Origin: Limosilactobacillus viscerum
GTDB taxonomy: Bacteria; Bacillota; Bacilli; Lactobacillales; Lactobacillaceae
Assembly: GCF_947387525.1 (NCBI RefSeq)
Contig: NZ_CANDNW010000005.1
Location: forward strand, 1 to 64,000
Direction: 5' to 3'
Length of the DNA stretch: 64,000 bases
Part shown: piece after piece, positions 1 through 8,078 of the stretch
Position numbering within the stretch: position 1 is the stretch's first letter
How the letters are laid out: each line of letters starts with the position of its first letter
Program-made: the position numbers and the translations under genes
Notes under the pieces: model-generated
Seen by the model: only the letters and a program-made list of their open reading frames with translations
What the model was told of the DNA's origin: nothing
Database searches by the model: none

Positions 1-382
1 GTTGTGGTAACACCATTAAAGACCTTTATGGGTTTTCTTGTCCACTTAAATGTTCAACTTATATTTTACAATCTGCCAAATACTTTAATTTCGTCCATAG
101 CGTGTCTCTCCCTTTATTTTAAATTGAATTTCCTTGTAAAGCATGTCACTAAATTTAGGGTGACGTGGAAGCTGAGTCTTTTTAATGCCGTTTGACCATA
201 TATCATGTTTGATATTATTTTATACGTATTCAGGACGTGTAGCAACAGCCGCTGTTATTAAGTACGAGTTTTTTAGGATTAGCTGCGAGTAAAACAAAAA
301 GGCTGGGAATCAACTCAGCCCTTTTTGCTACTGTAAAGATAGTTAAATTACGACATGGAAGCTGGCTTGAGGCGCTACCTCC
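1..382. other. Gene-poor left edge
   Basis: No supported gene. The first ~230 bases are A+T-rich. A 63-codon plus-strand reading frame at 4-195 starts at GTG, has no ribosome binding site and reads like no protein I recognise. On the minus strand a stop-to-stop frame of about 44 codons (roughly 100-235) has a protein-like composition ending in GETRYGRN but no start codon, so it may be a decayed gene end. The only clear signal is the terminator near 296-326. Confidence 0.5.
296..326 (-). terminator. Terminator after SDR gene
   Basis: Read on the minus strand, a GGCTG/CAGCC-type stem with a ~9-base loop lies between A and T runs, about 57 bases past the stop of the SDR gene. Confidence 0.75.
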
Positions 383-1183
383 TTATGGTCGTTGACCCAA
401 ACCACCTTCGAGGGTGAGCGTTTCACCAGTCATGTACTTAAAGTCGGGAGAAGCAAGTTGGACACAAACCCGGCCAATTTCTTTTTCAGCATCGCCGAAG
501 TGCCCCATTGGTGGAACGTGGACATTGGACTTGAATGCGTCAGGGAAGGCTTCCTTGAATTGTTCCAACTTAGCAGTCCAAGCTAATGGGCAGACAACAT
601 TAACGTTGATGTTATCCTTTGCCCATTCGGTAGCTGCTACCCGGCTCATTCCGCGGATTCCTTCCTTAGCTGCTGCATAGGCACATTGACCATAGTTGCC
701 AAACAGCCCGGCCCCGGAAGCAAAGTTAATTACTGATCCCGCTGTTTCTTTTAAATGTGGGTAAGCGGCCTGCATGTAGTAGAAGGCGGCGTATAGGCCA
801 GAATAAATTGCAAGATCGAATTGTTCAGGTGTGTGGTCAGCCAGGGTAACCCCCGAAGCAGAAGCCTGGGCGTTGTTAATTAAAACGTCTAAGCGGCCAA
901 ATTCTTTGACTGCCTGGTCAACGACCCCCTTAGCCACGGCTTGGTTGTCAGCTTTTGGATTAATGTCGGCCTGAAGAGCCAGTACCTTGATCCCGTACTT
1001 ATCCTCTAATTCTTGCTTAGCGCCGTCTAACTTAGCCTTGTTTCGTCCGGTAATTACCAGGTTAGCACCTTCCTTGGCATAGGCGGTAGCAATCCCATAA
1101 CCGATTGAACCACTCTTTCCGTCACTGAGAACGGCCCGGCCACCACCGGTTATTAGAGCCACTTTTCCTTGTAAAAAGCTCAT
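383..1183 (-). CDS. SDR family NAD(P)-dependent oxidoreductase
   Basis: A 266-residue short-chain dehydrogenase/reductase, probably cytosolic, that would reduce or oxidise a carbonyl or alcohol with NAD(P)(H). The Rossmann fold starts at residue 7 (VALITGGG). The glycine loop is longer than in classical SDRs and ends in GSIGYGIA, which recalls the enoyl-ACP reductase (FabI-like) branch. The NAG-type motif is NNAQAS and the catalytic pair is YAAAK near residues 169-173. The start is supported by GGAGG about 9 bases upstream. It is a single gene behind the ClC gene's terminator and has its own terminator. The substrate cannot be told from sequence; a fatty-acid or unsaturated carbonyl substrate is possible but unproven. 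Confidence 0.85.
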   Translation of the reverse strand: MSFLQGKVALITGGGRAVLSDGKSGSIGYGIATAYAKEGANLVITGRNKAKLDGAKQELEDKYGIKVLALQADINPKADNQAVAKGVVDQAVKEFGRLDVLINNAQASASGVTLADHTPEQFDLAIYSGLYAAFYYMQAAYPHLKETAGSVINFASGAGLFGNYGQCAYAAAKEGIRGMSRVAATEWAKDNINVNVVCPLAWTAKLEQFKEAFPDAFKSNVHVPPMGHFGDAEKEIGRVCVQLASPDFKYMTGETLTLEGGLGQRP

Positions 1184-1270
1184 TACGTCTCCTCCCTATT
1201 AATTCATTTATAATACAATTATAACATTAGCAGTCGCTGAAGTGGGTTAGTGGCCATTCTCTTTTAAAAT

Positions 1271-1316
1271 AAAATAACGGATGGCTACCAACTAAAGGCG
1301 AACCATCCGTTATTTT
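1271..1316 (-). terminator. Terminator overlapping the ClC stop codon
   Basis: A perfect 14-bp stem (AAAATAACGGATGG and its complement) with an 18-base loop. On the minus strand it is followed by T-rich sequence, so it ends the ClC transcript. It overlaps the ClC stop codon at 1315-1317. Confidence 0.85.
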
Positions 1317-2655
1317 ATTTTTCAAATACCATTTCCTCACGTAGGGCGTCGTAAATCAGTGGTTGTGAGCCTAGCGCCATGCTCGTGTAGTAGGCAACAA
1401 AAGTTAACAGCGCCATTGGCAATATCTGCTCGATGGAACCCACCATTTCAGTTGCTAATAAAATTGAAGTGAACGGGGTCCCTTCTGTGGCGGCAATATA
1501 AGACGTCATTCCAAGGACAATCATGTTTAGGTAGCAGGATGCTGGAATAATCCCGGCATGTACCATGATGATTCCAGCAATTGCACCCCAGATTCCACCG
1601 AGTACAAAGATTGGCATGAAAATCCCACCAGGGACGGTTGCGCCGTACGAAATCATCGTTCCCACAAAGCGGATTACCAGGAAAATAACTAGCAGTCCGA
1701 GGCAAGTAGCCCAGCTATTATTTGCCGGCATGGTGGTTAGAAACTGAATAACCTTGTGACTACCACCGAGGAGGTTAACATTCCATAGCCCTACAGGGAT
1801 TACCAGTAGTAGGGGGATGATGGAATGAAAGCGTTGGGGAATTAAAGTTAGCTTTCCGTACCACCAATGCAGGTTCAAAATACCGTATTGAAAACCGTAA
1901 GCACCAGCACCAATGACAATTCCGACAACCAATAGCCATGGGTAGGCGCTGAAGGGGAGGTCGGTCTTGATTGGCAAGTAGAGGCAAGGCTTGGTACCAA
2001 AATAGAAAAAGGTCGCAAAGTCGGCAGCAATACAGGCGGCCAGTGCCGGTACCCACACCCGGTTGCGGAAGTTATGAGTGATTTCTTCCAGTAAGAAGAC
2101 CGTTCCGGCTAATGGCGCACTGAAGGCGGCAGCTAGTCCGGCCGCGGCCCCGCATTGAAGTAAGAGGTGCCGGTCTTCCTTATTAAGGTGGAAAATCTTT
2201 TCTGATAATCCTTGACCGATGCAGGCACCCATCTGGATACAGGGACCTTCACGACCAAGAAAGAGTCCGGGACAGATGGCCAATAGTCCCCCGACAAATT
2301 TCCGCCAGAGCACGGACCACCACTTCATTTCATGTTTTCCCAACAAGATGGCTTCGATTTGTGGGACCCCCGACCCCACCAGGTCCAGTGTCCGCCCCTT
2401 GAGCAATCGGCCAAGGAGTAGGGCAATAATGACCATTACCAAAACATATGGCAGGATCCACAAAGGGTGGCTAGCCATTTGGGGATAAATATCCGCTAAG
2501 AATTTTAGTGTTTGGTCGATAATCCAGCGGAAGGCTCCGACCACTAACCCGGTGAGGAAGCCAACAACGATACCGGCGCCAACGTGGTTTAAGAATGGTT
2601 GACTAAAGGGACGGCGAAGTAGGTCCCGCGAACGAATTTGCTGTGAATTTGGCAA
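1315..2655 (-). CDS. ClC family H+/Cl- antiporter or chloride channel
   Basis: A 446-residue integral membrane protein of the voltage-gated chloride channel (ClC) family. Conserved selectivity-filter segments are visible in order: GSGVPQIEA, GLFLGREGPCIQMG (with the gating glutamate) and GGIFMP. The usual run of hydrophobic helices fills the rest, and no C-terminal CBS or TrkA domain is present, so it is the compact prokaryotic type. The chosen start is TTG at 2655, with GGAGG eight bases upstream. Bacterial ClC proteins usually exchange chloride for protons in acid resistance; some close relatives export fluoride, but the filter here is of the classic Cl- type. It is transcribed divergently from the cation antiporter gene next door. 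Confidence 0.9.
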   Translation of the reverse strand: MPNSQQIRSRDLLRRPFSQPFLNHVGAGIVVGFLTGLVVGAFRWIIDQTLKFLADIYPQMASHPLWILPYVLVMVIIALLLGRLLKGRTLDLVGSGVPQIEAILLGKHEMKWWSVLWRKFVGGLLAICPGLFLGREGPCIQMGACIGQGLSEKIFHLNKEDRHLLLQCGAAAGLAAAFSAPLAGTVFLLEEITHNFRNRVWVPALAACIAADFATFFYFGTKPCLYLPIKTDLPFSAYPWLLVVGIVIGAGAYGFQYGILNLHWWYGKLTLIPQRFHSIIPLLLVIPVGLWNVNLLGGSHKVIQFLTTMPANNSWATCLGLLVIFLVIRFVGTMISYGATVPGGIFMPIFVLGGIWGAIAGIIMVHAGIIPASCYLNMIVLGMTSYIAATEGTPFTSILLATEMVGSIEQILPMALLTFVAYYTSMALGSQPLIYDALREEMVFEK

Positions 2656-2769
2656 GATCTTTTCCTCCAGAAATAAATGCTTCTTACCAGATTATATCCT
2701 TTCATAGTGGGGATTAGTCAAACTTATGCTATGATAAAAGCTAGTGATTTAAATAGTGGAGGGAAAGAT

Positions 2770-3942
2770 ATGGAATTTATTGCCACCTTAGCGGGCTTAC
2801 TATTATTAACCCAGATTGTGGCTCATTACTGCCGGCGGGTTGAAATCCCTGAAGTAATCGGGCAGATCTTTGTCGGAATCCTGGTGGGTCCGGCAATCTT
2901 AAACTGGGTCCACCTTAATTCGATGATGAATGAGTTCCAAGAAATTGGGGTCATTATCTTAATGTTTATTGCCGGGTTGGAGAGTGACCTCTCCCAGCTG
3001 AAGAAGTACTTGCGACCGGCATTTTATGTTGCTGCGGCGGGGGCGATTATCCCGGTAATCGTCATGGCGCCGGTTAGTTACCTCTTTGGTTTCACCAAGA
3101 CTGAGTCGGTCTTTATCGGGGTAATCTTCGCCGCAACCTCCGTCAGCATTTCCGTGGCCGTATTGCGGGAATTTAACCAAATTTCCAGCCGGGAAGGGGC
3201 AACCATCCTCGGTGCCGCGGTGGCCGATGACATTATCGGTGTTATGATGCTATCAATCATGATTAGTGTGATTAACGGTGAAGGCGGCAATGCCCACAGC
3301 AGCCTACCACTGTGGCTTGCTCTGTGCTTGCAAGTCCTCTTCTTTGGTGGTACTTACCTGCTGGTTCGCTGGTTGGCACCATACCTGATGCACATTAGTG
3401 AAAAGATGTTGACTGAATCTGCACCGTCCGTGATGGCGATGATCATCTGTCTGGGGATGGCGGCCATTGCCCATTACGTTGGCCTGAGTGGGGCAGTTGG
3501 TTCCTTCTTTGCCGGGATCGCGGTTGCTAATACCCACCGGAAAGAGACGATTGACCGGAGCTTTGAACCAATTGGGTACGCGCTCTTCATTCCGCTGTTC
3601 TTTGTCAGCGTTGGTTTGAACATGCGCTTTGATAACATTTCACGGTCAATTGTGTTCGTGATTGTGATGACCATTCTGGCTTGTCTGACCAAGTTGGTTG
3701 GCTGTGGTGCCGGTGCCAAGCTAGCGGGCTTCAACCTTGATAGTTCCTACGTTGTTGGGAGCGGTATGGTTGCTCGTGGTGAAATGGCCTTAATTACTGC
3801 CCAGATCGGTTACGAGGCCCACTTGTTGTCATCGATGTATTACTCAGATGTAATTACCGTTATTATTTTGGCAACGGTCCTTGAACCATTTATCTTGAAA
3901 CACTCGTTGAAGAAGTTGCCGAAAGCAGAAGTACAAGGATAG
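2770..3942 (+). CDS. CPA2-type cation:proton antiporter (KefB/NapA-like)
   Basis: A 390-residue Na+/H+ or K+/H+ exchanger of the monovalent cation:proton antiporter 2 family, with about 12 hydrophobic helices. The start is ATG 2770 because GTGGAGGG lies 7-14 bases ahead; an in-frame upstream ATG at 2677 has no ribosome site and would add a non-membrane leader. The helix-5 motif GAAVADDIIGVMML contains the paired aspartates that bind the ion in NapA/NhaA-like carriers. There is no TrkA-N or TrkA-C regulatory tail, so it is the short NapA-like form. It probably serves pH or salt homeostasis. It lies divergent to the ClC gene, another proton-linked ion transporter, and ends at the terminator at 3986-4018. 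Confidence 0.9.
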   Translation: MEFIATLAGLLLLTQIVAHYCRRVEIPEVIGQIFVGILVGPAILNWVHLNSMMNEFQEIGVIILMFIAGLESDLSQLKKYLRPAFYVAAAGAIIPVIVMAPVSYLFGFTKTESVFIGVIFAATSVSISVAVLREFNQISSREGATILGAAVADDIIGVMMLSIMISVINGEGGNAHSSLPLWLALCLQVLFFGGTYLLVRWLAPYLMHISEKMLTESAPSVMAMIICLGMAAIAHYVGLSGAVGSFFAGIAVANTHRKETIDRSFEPIGYALFIPLFFVSVGLNMRFDNISRSIVFVIVMTILACLTKLVGCGAGAKLAGFNLDSSYVVGSGMVARGEMALITAQIGYEAHLLSSMYYSDVITVIILATVLEPFILKHSLKKLPKAEVQG

Positions 3943-3985
3943 GAAGCTGTGCCCTAACCGGGTTGATAATATTAGGAATAAAAAT

Positions 3986-4018
3986 AAAGGTCGTAGCGAT
4001 TTTGCTGCGGCCTTTTTA
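3986..4018 (+). terminator. Terminator after the cation antiporter gene
   Basis: Stem AAAGGTCGTAGC / GCTGCGGCCTTT with G-T pairs and a GATTTT loop, followed by TTTTT. The preceding 35 bases resemble the short form of the dispersed repeat described at 61045-61251. Confidence 0.8.
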
Positions 4019-4083
4019 CTATGGCTGATAACAATAAGATGCTACAATAATAAGTCATGATTAACGAGAAGAGAGGGTTACGA

Positions 4084-6396
4084 ATGGAAGAAGAGCAGCG
4101 CCTTGAACAAGCACGGGTTGACCGGGTGGATGATGAAATCAAACGTCAGATTGAAACAACCGCGCAAGCCGTTAATGACGCCCACAAGGAAACCCGGGCT
4201 GTCGAAAAGAATTACAGCGAAAACGCCTCAATTAACCGCTACGAAGTTGATGATATTGCAGAATCACGGTCCGAACTGGAACAACAGCGCCGGCTTGTTT
4301 CGCAGGCAGCGGAAAATGAAACGATTCTCAAGCACCAGCTGCAAACGCTCCGTGGCCTTCATGGGTCACCCTATTTTGGCCGAATCGACATCCTTGATCC
4401 TGGTGAAAAGGAACCGGAGACGCTCTATATCGGTACTGCGTCGCTGATGAACGAGGATAAAACCGACTTCCTAATTTACGATTGGCGGGCGCCGATTTCA
4501 GGTGTTTACTATAACGGCAATTTGGGTCCAGTAAAGTACGAGACCCCGGCTGGAATACAGAAAACGGAACTGGTTAAGAAACGACAATTTACTATCAAGG
4601 ATGGCAAGATTACCAACATGTTTGACACCAATGATACGGTTGGTGACGAACTTCTCCAGGCCGCCTTGGGGGAACAAAACGATCAGTACATGCACAACAT
4701 CGTAGCCACCATCCAGCAAGAGCAAAACGATATCATCCGGGATACAAAGAGTGACTTGCTCCTGGTTCAGGGGGTCGCTGGATCGGGGAAGACGTCCGCA
4801 ATTTTGCAACGGATCGCTTACCTTCTTTACCATAGCCGGGCCGAGCTGAACGCTGATCAGATTGTGCTTTTCAGTCCAAACAACCTCTTTAGCCACTATA
4901 TTTCTGAGGTGTTGCCAAGCCTAGGTGAACGAAACATGCGGCAAGTGACCCTGGCTGGGTTCCTGCGGCGTCGGTTCGAGGGACTTCAGGTCGAAACCTT
5001 ATTTGACCGCTACGAGGACCGCCAGACGGGGAACGGCAACCATGATATTGCGGACTTCCTAGAAAGTGCGGCTGCAATGGATGCGGTCCGTGATTATGTG
5101 CGTGACCTGCCAGTCGACCAGTTCCAGTTTGCGGACTTAACGTTTAACAGCCAGGTGTTCTTCAGCGCTGCCCACATCAAGGAAATCTACCAGTCACTGC
5201 CGGCAACCATGACGGCAGCTGACCGCTTGATCCACCTGAAAAATAAGCTAATTCGAGAACTCCAACACCGTGTGCGTGAAGAGGCCAAGAAGGACTGGGT
5301 TGCCAAGGGACTTGATGAGCTTGATGTGCAACAGCTGCACAGCCTATACGGCAAGCACACGGTTGATGATTTCGAAGATGAAGACCAGCAGTATGATTAC
5401 CTGTCTCGCCGGTATGCCAAGCGTCGTCTGCGGGTGGTGGCCGATGCAATTTACAACAACTACTTCATTGACTTCTTCAACCAGTACGAACAATTCCTCC
5501 GGCAGGTAGATCTGCCACAAAATATCAGTAAACGGGACTGGACTAGTTCAATTACTGAGTACCAGGAAGAAATTGAGTGCCACCGACTTAAGTTAATGCA
5601 TACGGCGCCGCTGATGTACTTGCGTGACTTAATGACGGGGAGTGGGCAGAACCAATCCTTCCAGTACGTCTTTATTGACGAAATGCAGGATTATCCGTTA
5701 GCTATGCTAGTTTACCTCCGCCATACCTTCCCCCGGGCCAAGTTTACGGTACTGGGCGATAGTGAACAGGCACTTTTTAAGCCATTGCAGCTTCCCCAGG
5801 AGATGTTGGAAGAATTAAGTGCCGTCCTGAAGGCTAAGCATCCGAACCTGATTTCCCTTAACCGGAGCTACCGGTCAACTAAGGAGATCACTGATTTTGC
5901 CAAGTCACTGTTGCCAGATGGTGACCAGGTAATTTCATTTACCCGTCACGGCGACCAGCCACGGCTCGTGGTCCGCTATGACCAGCCAGCCCTTAATGAA
6001 GCATTACTGGAAAGCATCAATGACCAACGGACTGAGTACGAAACAGTGGCGGTACTGACGAAAAACTTGGCCCAGGCCGAAGATGTGTACCGTTTCTTGC
6101 ACCAACAAAAGGTGGACGACCTACACCTACTTCATGCTCGTGATAGTGCCTTGCCATCCGGGGTGCTAGTTTTGCCAATCTACCTTGCCAAAGGGCTCGA
6201 ATTTGATTCGGTCGTTGCATATGACGTTTCCGCAAGCAACATGGAAAATGTTGATGCGGTGGGAATGATCTACACGATGGCAACCCGGGCAATGCATCAG
6301 TTGACCCTGTTGAGCAACGGTCCGGTGAGCCCGGCCATTAATGAACAAGCGGGCCGGCAGTTGGTAATTGAACACGAATTAATGGATAAAGATTAA
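4084..6396 (+). CDS. helD: HelD-like UvrD-family helicase (RNA polymerase recycling)
   Basis: A 770-residue superfamily 1 ATPase resembling HelD, which in Bacillus binds RNA polymerase and helps clear stalled or terminated complexes from DNA. The N-terminal ~100 residues are charged and helical, as expected for the coiled-coil arm that enters the polymerase secondary channel. Walker A is GVAGSGKTS near residue 229 and Walker B is FIDEMQDYP near residue 529, followed by UvrD-type motifs (LGDSEQALF, LNRSYRST, LAKGLEFDSV). The start at 4084 follows GAGAGGG; an in-frame ATG at 4057 lacks a ribosome site. The gene stands alone. The polymerase-partner role is known for the family and inferred here; it could be a DNA helicase paralogue. 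Confidence 0.85.
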   Translation: MEEEQRLEQARVDRVDDEIKRQIETTAQAVNDAHKETRAVEKNYSENASINRYEVDDIAESRSELEQQRRLVSQAAENETILKHQLQTLRGLHGSPYFGRIDILDPGEKEPETLYIGTASLMNEDKTDFLIYDWRAPISGVYYNGNLGPVKYETPAGIQKTELVKKRQFTIKDGKITNMFDTNDTVGDELLQAALGEQNDQYMHNIVATIQQEQNDIIRDTKSDLLLVQGVAGSGKTSAILQRIAYLLYHSRAELNADQIVLFSPNNLFSHYISEVLPSLGERNMRQVTLAGFLRRRFEGLQVETLFDRYEDRQTGNGNHDIADFLESAAAMDAVRDYVRDLPVDQFQFADLTFNSQVFFSAAHIKEIYQSLPATMTAADRLIHLKNKLIRELQHRVREEAKKDWVAKGLDELDVQQLHSLYGKHTVDDFEDEDQQYDYLSRRYAKRRLRVVADAIYNNYFIDFFNQYEQFLRQVDLPQNISKRDWTSSITEYQEEIECHRLKLMHTAPLMYLRDLMTGSGQNQSFQYVFIDEMQDYPLAMLVYLRHTFPRAKFTVLGDSEQALFKPLQLPQEMLEELSAVLKAKHPNLISLNRSYRSTKEITDFAKSLLPDGDQVISFTRHGDQPRLVVRYDQPALNEALLESINDQRTEYETVAVLTKNLAQAEDVYRFLHQQKVDDLHLLHARDSALPSGVLVLPIYLAKGLEFDSVVAYDVSASNMENVDAVGMIYTMATRAMHQLTLLSNGPVSPAINEQAGRQLVIEHELMDKD

Positions 6397-6463
6397 AACC
6401 GCTTTCAAGATTAGGCGCAATATGGTACGCTATCAGTAGTGATTTATAAGGAGATGTTTCCCA

Positions 6464-6928
6464 ATGGTAAAAGACGAATATACATTGGTACTGGTAAAGC
6501 CAGATGGTGTTAAGACCCGGCATATCGGTGATATTATCACCCGGATCGAACGGAAGGGCTACAACATCGAAGCGCTGAAGATGATCATCCCAACGGAAGA
6601 AAAACTCCGTCAACACTATGCTGACAAGGTTAACAAGCCATTCTTCCCTGAATTGTTGGAATACATGACTGAAGGCCCAATCGTTGGAATTGTGGTTTCT
6701 GGTACTAATGTTGTCCAAGCTATCCACAACATGGCTGGTGCTACCAACCCTGGTGAAGCCGAGTGGGGTACTATCCGTGGTGACTACGGTCGTGAATGGC
6801 CAGATGGTAACCTGCGGAACATCATCCACACTTCAGATACGGTTGAAAGTGCGCAAAAGGAAATCGGTATTTGGTTCCCAGAATTTGATATCGACCAAGC
6901 ACGGAAAGCTCATTTACAAGACAACTAA
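6464..6928 (+). CDS. ndk: Nucleoside diphosphate kinase
   Basis: A 154-residue cytosolic enzyme that passes the gamma phosphate of ATP to other nucleoside diphosphates through a phosphohistidine. The N-terminus (TLVLVKPDGVK) and the block HNMAGATNPGEAEWGTIRGD are typical. The catalytic histidine lies in NIIHTSD near residue 119. The length is normal. AAGGAGATG sits about 8 bases before the ATG. It is monocistronic and ends at a strong bidirectional terminator. Confidence 0.97.
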   Translation: MVKDEYTLVLVKPDGVKTRHIGDIITRIERKGYNIEALKMIIPTEEKLRQHYADKVNKPFFPELLEYMTEGPIVGIVVSGTNVVQAIHNMAGATNPGEAEWGTIRGDYGREWPDGNLRNIIHTSDTVESAQKEIGIWFPEFDIDQARKAHLQDN

Positions 6929-6935
6929 AAAAGTA

Positions 6936-6984
6936 AAAATGAGACTAGGAAGAAAGTAAAACTTCTTCCTAGTCTCATTTTTTA
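6936..6984. terminator. Bidirectional terminator between ndk and the AraC-type gene
   Basis: A 19-bp near-perfect stem (AATGAGACTAGGAAGAA and its complement) with a short loop lies between A and T runs. It can serve the convergent ndk and AraC-type transcripts. Confidence 0.9.
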
Positions 6985-7022
6985 TTACACGGTAATTGGA
7001 AAGTAAGTCCAGCGCTTTTGCA

Positions 7023-7853
7023 TTAGCGGGTATTTTCGCGGTACACCACCGGGCTAAAGCCGCTGTACCGTTTGAAAGCCTTAGAAAAAGTAAATTCATC
7101 CCGGTAGCCGACCCGGTGGGCTACCTCCTGGACGGTTTCATCAGTACTGCGGAGAAGTTGGCAAGCTTCTTCCATCCGTAAGTGGGTTAGGTAGCTCTGA
7201 ACTGAAATATTTAGGTTCTTTTTGAAAATAGTATAGAGGTAACTCCGGGAGATGTTGAGATGGTGGCAGAGGTCTTCCACGTTGCAGGAATTCTTGTGGA
7301 AGTTTTTTTGCAGGTAGTAGGTAGCCAGCTTAAGTAGGTCATGGGCCTTACTATCGGCTTTCGGTGCCTTAGTTGGGTACTCTGTTACCAGCTGGTAGAA
7401 CATTTGGTAGGTGAGTGACTCCACTAAAATATCGTTAGCCAGCGAGCTCTTTTGTTTTAACGCCGCGAATAGTTTGGTGAGCCGGTCATAAAACTGGCTA
7501 TCTTGAACCTGGCGGAGGTAGCGTTTGGTAAATAATTCAGACCCAGACAGCATTGTCTTGATCTTGGTCCCGGAGAGGCCAATCCAGAAGTACTTCCACG
7601 GGTCTTCACCATCAGCCTGGTAAAAACAGGGAACGCCCTTGGGAAGGATAAACACGTCGCCTTTTTTTAGGCTGACGGCCTGGTGGTTGGCTGATGAAAA
7701 AGTTCCCTTACCATCGATGATATAGTGGATGACATAGTTTTCACGGACGTTATTTCCGCGGTAGAAATAGTTAGGCGCACAATCATCCTGACCGACGAAG
7801 AGAATATTACTTTCAAAGCTCTTACCTGTTAGACTTTTGTATTCGCCGTCCAT
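7023..7853 (-). CDS. AraC-family regulator of the alpha-galactoside genes
   Basis: A 276-residue cytosolic regulator. The N-terminal half is a cupin-like sugar-sensing domain (NYVIHYIIDGKGTF, GDVFILPKGVPCFY). The C-terminal ~100 residues carry two helix-turn-helix units (VEDLCHHLNISRSYLYTIFK and VQEVAHRVGYRDEFTFSKAFKRYSG, the second being the AraC signature). ATG 7853 is preferred over the adjacent TTG 7856 because AAAGGAG is about 8 bases ahead. It is divergent from the LacS-type permease and alpha-galactosidase genes, so it is probably their activator, as MsmR/RafR proteins are for raffinose or melibiose operons. The inducer is inferred, not shown. Confidence 0.88.
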   Translation of the reverse strand: MDGEYKSLTGKSFESNILFVGQDDCAPNYFYRGNNVRENYVIHYIIDGKGTFSSANHQAVSLKKGDVFILPKGVPCFYQADGEDPWKYFWIGLSGTKIKTMLSGSELFTKRYLRQVQDSQFYDRLTKLFAALKQKSSLANDILVESLTYQMFYQLVTEYPTKAPKADSKAHDLLKLATYYLQKNFHKNSCNVEDLCHHLNISRSYLYTIFKKNLNISVQSYLTHLRMEEACQLLRSTDETVQEVAHRVGYRDEFTFSKAFKRYSGFSPVVYRENTR

Positions 7854-7988
7854 CAATTACACTCCTTTCCATGGATATATGTTTTTAACAATAAAATAAC
7901 ATTGCTTATTTTAGCACAAATTAGCTTATTGTATGTCAATTTGTTCATAAAAACATTTGGCATACTTTGAGTGCGTTTGACCATGGAA

Positions 7989-8012
7989 TGATAAACGCTT
8001 ATCAAATATAAT
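7989..8012 (+). promoter_or_regulatory. Permease promoter -10 with overlapping dyad
   Basis: A perfect TATAAT lies at 8007-8012, but no good -35 box occurs 17 bases upstream (TGGAAT), as expected for an activator-dependent promoter. The 16-base dyad TGATAAACGCTTATCA (7989-8004) fills the spacer. It could bind CcpA, the AraC-type regulator or another LacI-type protein. Confidence 0.6.
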
Positions 8013-8025
8013 TTATGACGATGAT

Positions 8026-8039
8026 TGAAAACGGATACA
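8026..8039 (+). promoter_or_regulatory. cre site (CcpA) in the permease leader
   Basis: TGAAAACGGATACA matches the cre consensus TGNAANCGNWNNCA at every position. It lies about 7 bases after the expected transcription start and so could block elongation when CcpA is bound. It also overlaps a small AAAACGG/CCGTTTT hairpin (8028-8050). Confidence 0.75.
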
Positions 8040-8078
8040 GAAACCGTTTTTAAATTTATTGGGAGAGAAGGAAATTAT

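Noticed and set aside
4-195. 63-codon plus-strand frame from GTG
   Set aside because: No ribosome site, low-complexity A+T-rich composition and no recognisable motif.
6338-6829. 163-codon frame antisense to ndk
   Set aside because: A shadow of the well-supported ndk gene with no motif.
7854-8078. Start of the LacS-type permease at ATG 8025
   Set aside because: It has no ribosome site and would lie within the cre hairpin; ATG 8079 has a proper site.
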